Shown: positions 1 to 6,121 of the stretch, piece after piece
Numbering within the stretch: the first letter of the stretch is position 1
How the letters are laid out: each line of letters starts with the position of its first letter
Source of the DNA: Mageeibacillus sp. UBA1046
Lineage (GTDB): Bacteria; Bacillota; Clostridia; Saccharofermentanales; DTU023
NCBI GenBank assembly: GCA_002316595.1
Contig: DCDV01000004.1
Coordinates: 277,445-286,300 of the forward strand
Length of the DNA stretch: 8,856 bases
Direction: 5' to 3'
Translations under genes and position numbers: made by a program
The notes under the pieces: model-generated
The model's database searches: none
Told to the model about the DNA's origin: nothing
Seen by the model: the letters and a program-made list of their open reading frames with translations, nothing else

Positions 1-1701
1 GGGCAGGATATCTTCCTTGTGACGTTCGCCGGTATAAAAGGACATCTCCAGACCCTGACTGTCAAAAGCTTCCTGCCAGCGCTCAAATTTAAAGCCTTCG
101 CGCCAGCTTTCACGATAGCCGCCGGACTGCCAGACCTTGTACAGAACCTCACCCAGTCTGCGGTCACCCCTGGCCAGGACCGCCTCGATAACGCTGCTGT
201 CAAAGCCATGCCATTGATAGCTGATTACCTTGCTCTTGAGCAAAGAGGCCAGCAGTATCTGACGCTCAGCCATCTGCTCAGAGTCAATCTGAGCCACCCA
301 TTGAAAGGGCGTAAAAGCCTTAGGAATAAATATGGCCGTGCTGACTGTGATCTGCGGTCTGCGCAGCTTCTCTTCACGGGAGATTTCACTATGGATTTCC
401 AGCAGTTTAAAGGTAAGGTCCGCGATGCCTTTAACATCTTCCTCTGACTCAGTAGGAAGCCCCAGCATGAAGTAGAGTTTGAGGCGATTCCAGCCGCCTC
501 GGAAGGCAATTTCGGCAGCTGCGAGCAGGTCTTCTTCGCTGATGTTTTTGTTTATGACATCGCGCAAACGCTGGGTACCGGCTTCAGGAGCGAAAGTAAG
601 ACCTGCCTTGCGTGTGGCGGAAATCTTCTCCATTAAAGAGAAATCAAAACTGTCCAGACGCAATGAAGGTAAAGAAATATTGACATTCTTCGGCTGCAGA
701 TCAGCAACCAGTTCGTCGGTAAGAAGGTCAATTTCAGAATAATCGCTGCTGCTGAGAGATAAGAGACCAATCTCAGCGTAGCCGGTTTCGTCATAGAGGG
801 TTTTCGCCAGCCAGGTGAGCTCCGGTACAGAGCGCTCTCTGACCGGACGATAGATCATGCCTGCCTGGCAGAAGCGGCAGCCTCTGGGGCAGCCGCGGAA
901 AAGCTCCAGATACATCCTGTCGTGCACTATTTCTATATTGGGAACAATCTGCCGCTCCGGAAACTGGGCATCGTCAAGATCATCAATTATCTGCTTTCTG
1001 ATGACAGCGGGAATGCCCGAATGATTTGGTTTGATACTTTCTATTGTACCGTCCGCCAGATATGAGACATCATAAAAGGCAGGTACATAAATTCCCGGTA
1101 TCTGAGCCGCCCGCAGCAGAAAGTCCTGTTTCTTCAGCCCGGGATCTTGCCGCCATTCCTGATACAGGTCAAGAAGCGAAGAGATAATATTTTCGCCTTC
1201 TCCTAAGACAAAAAGATCAAAGAATTCAGCGACAGGCTCGACATTGACAACGACGGGTCCGCCTCCCCAGACAAAGGGGTCATCTTCTCCCCTCTCGCAG
1301 GAACGCAGCGGCACACCGCCCAGATCCAGGAGATCCAGAACCGCGCTATAGGCGAGTTCGTATTGTAATGTAATTCCCAGAATGTCAAAATCTTTCAGGC
1401 TGCGGCCGCTCTCGAGAGAGAAAAGTGGCTGACCGCAATCTTTCAGACGCGCGCGAAAATCCGGGGCAGGCGCGAAAATGCGCTCACACCAGGCATCCTC
1501 TCTTTGGTTGATTTGATGATAGATGATGCGGAGGGCAAGATTGGACATGCCGATCTCGTAGATGTCCGGGAAGCAAAAAGCAAAATTTATCAGCTCATCC
1601 TGATCGGGGTGAGTGGATTTATCTATCTGATTCCATTCTCCGCCCAGATAACGAGCCGGCTTCTCTATTTGTCTCAGGATACCTCTGGGAAAGCCATTCA
1701 T
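1..1701 (-). CDS. B12-binding-type radical SAM protein, TIGR03960-like (3' end outside window)
   Basis: I translated 567 codons without a stop from the ATG at 1701 to the window edge. The N-terminal part (about residues 1-200) resembles the B12-binding-like domain of this family, with an opening IEKPARYLGGEWNQI and the segment FPDIYEIGMSNLALRI. The radical SAM core follows: C271, C275 and C278 form the CxxxCxxC [4Fe-4S] motif within RGCPRGCRFCQAG. Further family-like segments are LLSLSSSDYSEI and FAPEAGTQRLRDVIN (APEAG at 371-375). The reading stops in GERHKEDILP, which in family members lies close to the end of the core, so a short tail or a fused DUF2344 domain may follow outside the window. 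The reaction is unknown; a cytoplasmic iron-sulfur enzyme using S-adenosylmethionine is expected. The start ATG overlaps the pgi stop (ATGA), and the Shine-Dalgarno sequence is weak, which suggests translational coupling. Family assignment is from memory of conserved segments, not a search. Confidence 0.9.
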   Translation of the reverse strand, partial: MNGFPRGILRQIEKPARYLGGEWNQIDKSTHPDQDELINFAFCFPDIYEIGMSNLALRIIYHQINQREDAWCERIFAPAPDFRARLKDCGQPLFSLESGRSLKDFDILGITLQYELAYSAVLDLLDLGGVPLRSCERGEDDPFVWGGGPVVVNVEPVAEFFDLFVLGEGENIISSLLDLYQEWRQDPGLKKQDFLLRAAQIPGIYVPAFYDVSYLADGTIESIKPNHSGIPAVIRKQIIDDLDDAQFPERQIVPNIEIVHDRMYLELFRGCPRGCRFCQAGMIYRPVRERSVPELTWLAKTLYDETGYAEIGLLSLSSSDYSEIDLLTDELVADLQPKNVNISLPSLRLDSFDFSLMEKISATRKAGLTFAPEAGTQRLRDVINKNISEEDLLAAAEIAFRGGWNRLKLYFMLGLPTESEEDVKGIADLTFKLLEIHSEISREEKLRRPQITVSTAIFIPKAFTPFQWVAQIDSEQMAERQILLASLLKSKVISYQWHGFDSSVIEAVLARGDRRLGEVLYKVWQSGGYRESWREGFKFERWQEAFDSQGLEMSFYTGERHKEDILP

Positions 1702-3059
1702 TGCTCACTGTCTTTTCTATAAAGGCGCTCATGCAATGCTATGCGCTCTTCTTCGTATCCCGGTTTGCCTAATAAGGCATACATATTATTCTTATAGCGT
1801 TCCACCCCGGGCTGATTAAAGGGGTTGACCGCATTGAGATATCCGCTGACGGCGCAGGCTCTCTCAAAGAAAAATATCAGCTCGCCCATGGCGAAAGCTG
1901 AGAGTTCAGATACTTTCAAAAGCTGGACGGGCACGCCGCCATCAACATGAGCCACCAGGGTGCCGTATAGAGCCATCTGATTGACTTCGCCCATGCTCTT
2001 GCCGGCCAGATAATTGAGTCCGTCCAGATTGTCTTGATTCTCTTTTATAATCAGGTCTTCTCTGCCGGTTTCAATCTGGATTACCGTCTCCATCAGGAAA
2101 CGGCGGCCTTGCTGGATATATTGTCCCAGTGAATGAAGATCAGTAGTGAAATTAGCGCTGGCGGGGTAGATGCCGCGGCCATCCTTGCCCTCACTCTCAC
2201 CGAAGAGCTGCTTCCACCATTCGCTGAAATACTGCAGTCCCGGCTCATAGGAAACGAGGATCTCGGTGGTAAACCCTCGCTTCTGGAGGATGTTTCTGAT
2301 CAGAGCATACATATCGCTGTCATTCTCGCCCAGTCGGGGATCGGCATAACGCTCTCTGGCCTGAGCCGCTCCGGCCATCAGGTCGTCGATCGGGATGCCG
2401 GCAGCAGCGATGGGCAGCAAGCCTACTGCAGAAAGGACTGAATAACGTCCGCCGATATCATCAGGCACGACAAAGGTTTCATAGCCCCTGCCTTCAGCCA
2501 GCTCCTTCAAAGCGCCCCGGTTCTTGTCTGTAGTAGCGAAGATCCGCTTTCTGGCGCCCTCCAGTCCGTAGAGCTCCTGCATCCATTCCTCAATAATTCT
2601 GAAAGCGATAGCAGGCTCTGTTGTGGTTCCGGACTTGGAGATCATATTTACTGAGACACGGTAGTCAGATAAGGCTGAGAGCAGCTGACTCAGATAGCTG
2701 CCACTAAGCTGATGTCCTGCGAACAATATCAGCGGACACTCTCTGCTGCTGGCAGGTCTGAGACCGGAAAACGGATCGGACAGCGCTTCAATGACGGCCC
2801 TGGCTCCCAGATAGGAGCCTCCGATTCCGCAGACAATTAAAACATCTGTATTCTCCTGAATCTCGGCAGCCACCTGCTTAATTCTGGCGAATTCTTCTTT
2901 GTCATAGTTGACGGGCAGGTCCAGCCAGCCGGTATACTCTGCTCCGGCGCCGGTACGGTTATACAGGGTCTGCCGGCTGGAAACCAGCAAAGGCTCCATG
3001 GCGGTGATTTCTTCATGGTCGATGAAACCTTCCAGATAACTCAAATCAAGTTTTATCAC
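1698..3059 (-). CDS. pgi: Glucose-6-phosphate isomerase
   Basis: This enzyme interconverts glucose 6-phosphate and fructose 6-phosphate in the cytoplasm, serving glycolysis and gluconeogenesis. The 453 residues match the short Gram-positive type of about 450. Both family signatures are intact: DIGGRYSVLSAVGL at 201-214 and GYLNAVNPFNQPGVERYK at 406-423. The sugar-phosphate-binding SIS segment SKSGTTTEP is at 141-149. By comparison with the rabbit enzyme, E288 in ESEGK is the likely catalytic base, H309 the ring-opening histidine and K423 the conserved lysine of signature 2. The start is GTG at 3059, six bases after a strong AAGGAG Shine-Dalgarno sequence at 3071-3066. That site lies just beyond the stop of the upstream membrane protein gene, and only 19 bases separate the two genes. 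The stop overlaps the start of the radical SAM gene. The protein appears complete and normal; all key residues are present. Confidence 0.98.
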   Translation of the reverse strand: MIKLDLSYLEGFIDHEEITAMEPLLVSSRQTLYNRTGAGAEYTGWLDLPVNYDKEEFARIKQVAAEIQENTDVLIVCGIGGSYLGARAVIEALSDPFSGLRPASSRECPLILFAGHQLSGSYLSQLLSALSDYRVSVNMISKSGTTTEPAIAFRIIEEWMQELYGLEGARKRIFATTDKNRGALKELAEGRGYETFVVPDDIGGRYSVLSAVGLLPIAAAGIPIDDLMAGAAQARERYADPRLGENDSDMYALIRNILQKRGFTTEILVSYEPGLQYFSEWWKQLFGESEGKDGRGIYPASANFTTDLHSLGQYIQQGRRFLMETVIQIETGREDLIIKENQDNLDGLNYLAGKSMGEVNQMALYGTLVAHVDGGVPVQLLKVSELSAFAMGELIFFFERACAVSGYLNAVNPFNQPGVERYKNNMYALLGKPGYEEERIALHERLYRKDSEQ

Positions 3060-3078
3060 TGTCCTCTCCTTGTCTTGC

Positions 3079-3507
3079 CTAAGATTTTTCTGCTGCTGTT
3101 TCTATTTCTTCCAGATTCTGTTTCGAACTCAAATCACGATGGTCCACATATATGGGACGGACTCTGTAGATCCCGTCCACATAGTTTGTGATCCGGGCAG
3201 ACATGCCCGGATATATCCATTCGTCAGAGGAACAGGATCCTTCTTGTTCGTCTTCACTGCGAAATTCACCTGTGACATCAGGTCCGGTAGTTTTCGTAAT
3301 AATCACTTTTACACCCAGCAAGTCATGATAAGACTGCAGCATGGTTTCCTTCAACAGCCGCCGCATGTATATGCTGATCAGGTAGGAGATAACTACAGCG
3401 GCCAGCATAATAAGAACTATATTGGAGAGAGTATAGACAAGGCGCAGCTGATCGAAAGAGGATTGCTCCCCTCCCGCCTGCAAAATTGTCATAACCCCGG
3501 CACTCAT
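3079..3507 (-). CDS. Small single-pass membrane protein of unknown function
   Basis: I do not recognise this 142-residue protein. One hydrophobic segment at about residues 25-47 (TLSNIVLIMLAAVVISYLISIYM) is followed by RRLLKE. By the positive-inside rule the C-terminal part is probably cytoplasmic, with a short outside N-terminus (inference). The soluble part of about 90 residues has an acidic, serine-rich stretch (SEDEQEGSCSSDE, about 84-96), then a segment ending in NYVDGIYRVRPIYVDHRDL, then a charged tail. No catalytic motif or signal-peptidase site is evident. The ATG at 3507 follows GAGGAGATAGGAAGAG, which gives a good ribosome binding site; a second ATG at residue 6 is a possible alternative. 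The gene lies 68 bases after clpE and 19 bases before pgi on the same strand, so it is probably co-transcribed with both. The orientation, ribosome binding site and coherent membrane segment support a real gene rather than chance. Confidence 0.75.
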   Translation of the reverse strand: MSAGVMTILQAGGEQSSFDQLRLVYTLSNIVLIMLAAVVISYLISIYMRRLLKETMLQSYHDLLGVKVIITKTTGPDVTGEFRSEDEQEGSCSSDEWIYPGMSARITNYVDGIYRVRPIYVDHRDLSSKQNLEEIETAAEKS

Positions 3508-3545
3508 TAACTCTTCCTATCTCCTCTTGCGCAAGCGGCAGCATG

Positions 3546-3560
3546 CTGGCCAATCGCCAG
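3546..3560. other. Small inverted repeat between clpE and the membrane protein gene
   Basis: CTGGC and GCCAG flank a five-base loop, giving a five-pair stem just after the clpE stop. No T-run follows on the minus strand, so it is not a convincing intrinsic terminator. At most it may be an RNA processing or stabilising hairpin within a shared transcript. Confidence 0.25.
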
Positions 3561-3575
3561 GATTAATTCTCGTGA

Positions 3576-5984
3576 TCAGATCCAGGCGAAAGTGTACTCT
3601 CCCTTCTCCCCTGTCTTTTCATAGTCACAGGAGATGCCGGTCACGCCTTCCAAATCACCTGAAAGCATTAAATCCGCCAGTCTGTCCTCAATGGTTCGTG
3701 TAATTAGGCGGCGCAAGGGTCTGGCTCCGAACTTTTCGTCGTAGCCGTCTCTAGCCAGCTCATCTCTACCCTCATCAGTCACAACCAGCTTCAGACCGCG
3801 TACTTCGAGATCTGCCTGTATTTCTGAAATCATCAGATCCACTATCTGCCGCAGTTCTGCCGGCGTCAATTCATGGAAAACAACGATCTCGTCAACTCTG
3901 TTGAGAAACTCCGGACGGAAGAGGTCACGCATGACTGACTGGACGCGGCTTTCTAAAGCCTCATGATCTTTATTGCCGAAGCCGATACTGTGGCGCTTGA
4001 AGGACGTCCCCGCATTACTTGTCATGATGATCAGGGTGTTGGAGAAATTTACTACCCGGCCGTGACTGTCTGTCAGGCGGCCTTCGTCCAAAATCTGCAA
4101 GAGGATATTGAATACATCAGCGTGAGCTTTTTCAATCTCGTCCAGCAGAATGACGCTGTATGGTTTTCTCCTGATTCTCTCTGTAAGCTGCCCGCCGTCA
4201 TCATAACCGACATAACCCGGAGGCGATCCGATCAGTTTGCTGACAGTATGCGGCTCCATATACTCGGACATATCCAGTCTGACAATCGCCTCTCTGGAAT
4301 CAAACATGGCTTCCGCCACGGCTTTCGCCAGCTCAGTCTTGCCTACACCTGTAGGTCCGACAAAGATAAATGATGCCGGCTTGTCTCTGTTTACCAGACC
4401 GGAGCGCTTTCTCCTTATAGCCCGTGATACAGCTGAGATTGCTTCTTCCTGGCCGATTACAGTTTTGTGCAGCTCGTCTTCCAGACCTAGAAGTCGTTCT
4501 GATTCAGTTTCCGTGATCTTGGTGACCGGTACGCCGGTCCACATCTCCACTACTTTGGCAATATCTTTCTCAGTAACCTCTGTCGGTTGAGCTTCCTTCT
4601 TCAGTTCCGCTATTTCATTCTCCAGACGCAAGAGCTGAGATTTATTTTCTGCCTGTTCTTCATAAAGCGTCTCCCTGACTTTATCTTCTCCCGCTTCTGA
4701 CAGCTTATTTTCCAGCTCTTCTTTGACAGCCTGCAAATCTTCATACTGGTCCTGCTTTTCGCAGATTTCCACCAATTTGCTGTTCTTGAGATTTACTTCT
4801 GAACCTGCTTCATCAAGCAGGTCGATAGCCTTATCCGGCAGAAACCTGTCTGTGATATAGCGGTCGGACAGTCTGACTGCTGTCTCCATCACACACTCAG
4901 GATAATAAACGTGGTGATGCTCTTCGTAGTAGCCTTTTATTCCGCGTAGAATCTGCAAAGTCTCATCCAGAGTTGGCTCATCAATTATCACCTTTTGAAA
5001 TCTGCGCTCTAAGGCTGAATCTTTCTCGATAAAGCGGCGGTATTCATCCAATGTGGTAGTGCCGATAACACGAATGTCGCCTCTGCCCAATGCAGGTTTA
5101 AGGATGTTGGCCGCGTTCATGGCGCCTTCAGCATCTCCTGCTCCCATGATATTGTGAAGCTCATCAATGACCAGAATGACATTGCCGGATTTCTTGGCGT
5201 CATCAACGACACCCTTCATCCTGCTTTCAAACTGTCCTCTGAACTGCGTTCCCGCTACCATGGCGGTCATATCAAGGAGATAGACCTCCTGATCCAGTAA
5301 TTTGAGAGGCACTGTGCCTTCCGCAATCCGGACTGCCAGACCTTCCGCCACAGCGGACTTGCCTACGCCCGGCTCACCGATCAGGGCAGGATTATTCTTC
5401 TGCCTGCGGTTTAGAATTTGAATGACTCTATAGAGTTCCTGATCACGTCCGATCAGGCGATCCAATTCGCCGTTTCTGGCTTTTTCGGTCAGATTAGTGC
5501 CGAACTGATCAAGGAATTTTCTCTTTTTGTCTCTTTTTTGAGCTCGTCTCTTCTCACGTGTGCTGCGTCTGACATGCATGAGATCATTGCTGTCTCCGCC
5601 GATATTGGCTGTCATCAGACCTGTGGGATTGTTTTCATCGTCATCGTCATCGTCGACTTCGTCTTCATCTTCGATACTGTCGAAATCATCATCGTCAGAT
5701 GATAAGCCAAAACCACTGGGGAATTCCTCGTTGCCCAGCAGCATGCGGAATAGATCCTCGGTATTATGGCCGGACATTTGGCCGATTACCTGGTTCATCC
5801 GCTCTGTCAGCTCATCTATATTGGAATCATTAACACCGGCTCTGGCAAATATATCTTCCATGCCGCCGATATTTGTTTCCCAGGCGCACTTCAGACACAG
5901 GCCTTCGTCGATCCGCTCGCTGCCATTAAAACGTGAAGTGAAAATTACCACCTCGTTTAGTTTACACATTGAACATTTTGCCAC
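3576..5984 (-). CDS. clpE: ClpE-like AAA+ unfoldase (Clp protease ATPase subunit) with zinc finger
   Basis: This is a Hsp100/Clp unfoldase that uses ATP to thread damaged or tagged proteins into ClpP. Numbering is from GTG 5984 (802 residues). An N-terminal zinc finger (C4, C7, C30, C33) replaces the double Clp_N repeat of ClpC and ClpA, which points to ClpE. An unusual linker follows: acidic at about 97-117, basic at about 139-157. The first AAA+ module has Walker A GEPGVGKS (203-210), Walker B VILVIDEL (269-276) and a pore-loop region near 244-253. A coiled-coil, UVR-like stretch lies at about 401-464. The second module has Walker A GPTGVGKT (543-550), pore loop GYVGY (590-594) and Walker B VILLDE (611-616). 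I667-G668-F669 fits the tripeptide loop that docks on ClpP. GTG 5984 is preferred because AAGGTGG sits five bases before it; the in-frame GTG at 5993 lies inside that site. The family is usually about 700 residues; the excess is the linker. It is less likely to be an atypical ClpC. Confidence 0.93.
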   Translation of the reverse strand: MAKCSMCKLNEVVIFTSRFNGSERIDEGLCLKCAWETNIGGMEDIFARAGVNDSNIDELTERMNQVIGQMSGHNTEDLFRMLLGNEEFPSGFGLSSDDDDFDSIEDEDEVDDDDDDENNPTGLMTANIGGDSNDLMHVRRSTREKRRAQKRDKKRKFLDQFGTNLTEKARNGELDRLIGRDQELYRVIQILNRRQKNNPALIGEPGVGKSAVAEGLAVRIAEGTVPLKLLDQEVYLLDMTAMVAGTQFRGQFESRMKGVVDDAKKSGNVILVIDELHNIMGAGDAEGAMNAANILKPALGRGDIRVIGTTTLDEYRRFIEKDSALERRFQKVIIDEPTLDETLQILRGIKGYYEEHHHVYYPECVMETAVRLSDRYITDRFLPDKAIDLLDEAGSEVNLKNSKLVEICEKQDQYEDLQAVKEELENKLSEAGEDKVRETLYEEQAENKSQLLRLENEIAELKKEAQPTEVTEKDIAKVVEMWTGVPVTKITETESERLLGLEDELHKTVIGQEEAISAVSRAIRRKRSGLVNRDKPASFIFVGPTGVGKTELAKAVAEAMFDSREAIVRLDMSEYMEPHTVSKLIGSPPGYVGYDDGGQLTERIRRKPYSVILLDEIEKAHADVFNILLQILDEGRLTDSHGRVVNFSNTLIIMTSNAGTSFKRHSIGFGNKDHEALESRVQSVMRDLFRPEFLNRVDEIVVFHELTPAELRQIVDLMISEIQADLEVRGLKLVVTDEGRDELARDGYDEKFGARPLRRLITRTIEDRLADLMLSGDLEGVTGISCDYEKTGEKGEYTFAWI
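5635..5652. repeat. Short tandem repeat (TCATCG, three copies) inside clpE
   Basis: Three perfect copies of the hexamer TCATCG, followed by a further TCG, encode part of the aspartate run in the acidic linker of the ClpE-like protein (about D111-D116 from GTG 5984). More imperfect trinucleotides of the same kind continue towards 5700. Gain or loss of whole hexamers would keep the frame and change only the length of the acidic run. Confidence 0.7.
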
Positions 5985-5999
5985 GTTCTCCACCTTCTA

Positions 6000-6013
6000 A
6001 CTAGTAAACTAGT
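6000..6013. repeat. Paired ACTAGT repeat next to the clpE ribosome binding site
   Basis: Two copies of the self-complementary hexamer ACTAGT (6000-6005 and 6008-6013) are separated by AA. The 14-base unit is therefore both a direct and an inverted repeat. It lies in the presumed clpE leader, directly upstream of the AAGGTGG Shine-Dalgarno sequence. It could be an operator or a small RNA structure near the ribosome site, but nothing in the window proves a role. Confidence 0.4.
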
Positions 6014-6086
6014 CTCTTATTACAGTTTAATCTATCTACTATTATTTTAGAATGACTTATTTTTATTTATATTGCTTACATTTAAG

Positions 6087-6103
6087 GTAACTATTATAGT
6101 CAC
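6087..6103. promoter_or_regulatory. Near-palindrome over the clpE -10 box, candidate operator
   Basis: GTAACTATTATAGTCAC is a 17-base dyad around 6095 with one mismatched pair (6089/6101); its inner 11 bases (6090-6100) are a perfect palindrome about the central base. It covers the whole TATAAT at 6098-6093, so a bound repressor would block the promoter. In a region this rich in A and T, short palindromes also arise by chance, and part of the symmetry comes from the -10 sequence itself. Confidence 0.35.
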
Positions 6104-6121
6104 AGAAATATTATATGCAAA

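Larger units (their letters stand above)
5994..6121 (-). promoter_or_regulatory. AT-rich control region between uvrA and clpE
   Basis: This gap is about 22% GC, far below the flanking genes. Reading on the minus strand, TTGCAT (6120-6115) and a perfect TATAAT (6098-6093) are separated by 16 bases, a plausible sigma-A promoter with a weak -35 box. Transcription would start near 6086, leaving a leader of about 100 bases. A second TATAAT at 6115-6110 lacks a good -35 partner. I find no CtsR heptamer repeat (GGTCAAA type) and no CIRCE element, the usual heat-shock operators for clp genes in Firmicutes. I also see no GC-rich hairpin with a T-run that would terminate uvrA. The promoter is inferred from sequence only. 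Confidence 0.55.

Noticed and set aside
225..509. Minus-strand frame of 94 codons and a similar one at 1203-1388
   Set aside because: Both lie inside the continuous radical SAM gene in a different frame. The conserved family segments occur only in the long frame starting at 1701.
3070..3510. Plus-strand open frame of 146 codons opposite the small membrane protein gene
   Set aside because: It mirrors the minus-strand gene almost exactly, shows no coherent domain, and runs against all neighbours. The minus-strand frame has a good ribosome site, a clean membrane segment and operon-like spacing.
3526..3535. Ten-base palindrome CTTGCGCAAG before the membrane protein gene
   Set aside because: It is short and single, has no partner copy, and lies in an intercistronic stretch with no promoter features. 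Chance is the simplest explanation.
3323..3553. Minus-strand frame of 76 codons overlapping the start of the membrane protein gene
   Set aside because: It begins at TTG without a suitable ribosome site and overlaps the better supported gene in another frame. Its sequence shows no recognisable feature.
5560..6000. Plus-strand frame of 146 codons rich in serine opposite the 5' end of clpE
   Set aside because: The serine run is the complement of the GAT/GAC codons of the acidic tract. It is a compositional shadow, not a gene.
6073..6084. Possible uvrA terminator hairpin (CTTA/TAAG stem)
   Set aside because: The stem has only four weak pairs and is neither GC-rich nor followed by a clean T-run on the minus strand.
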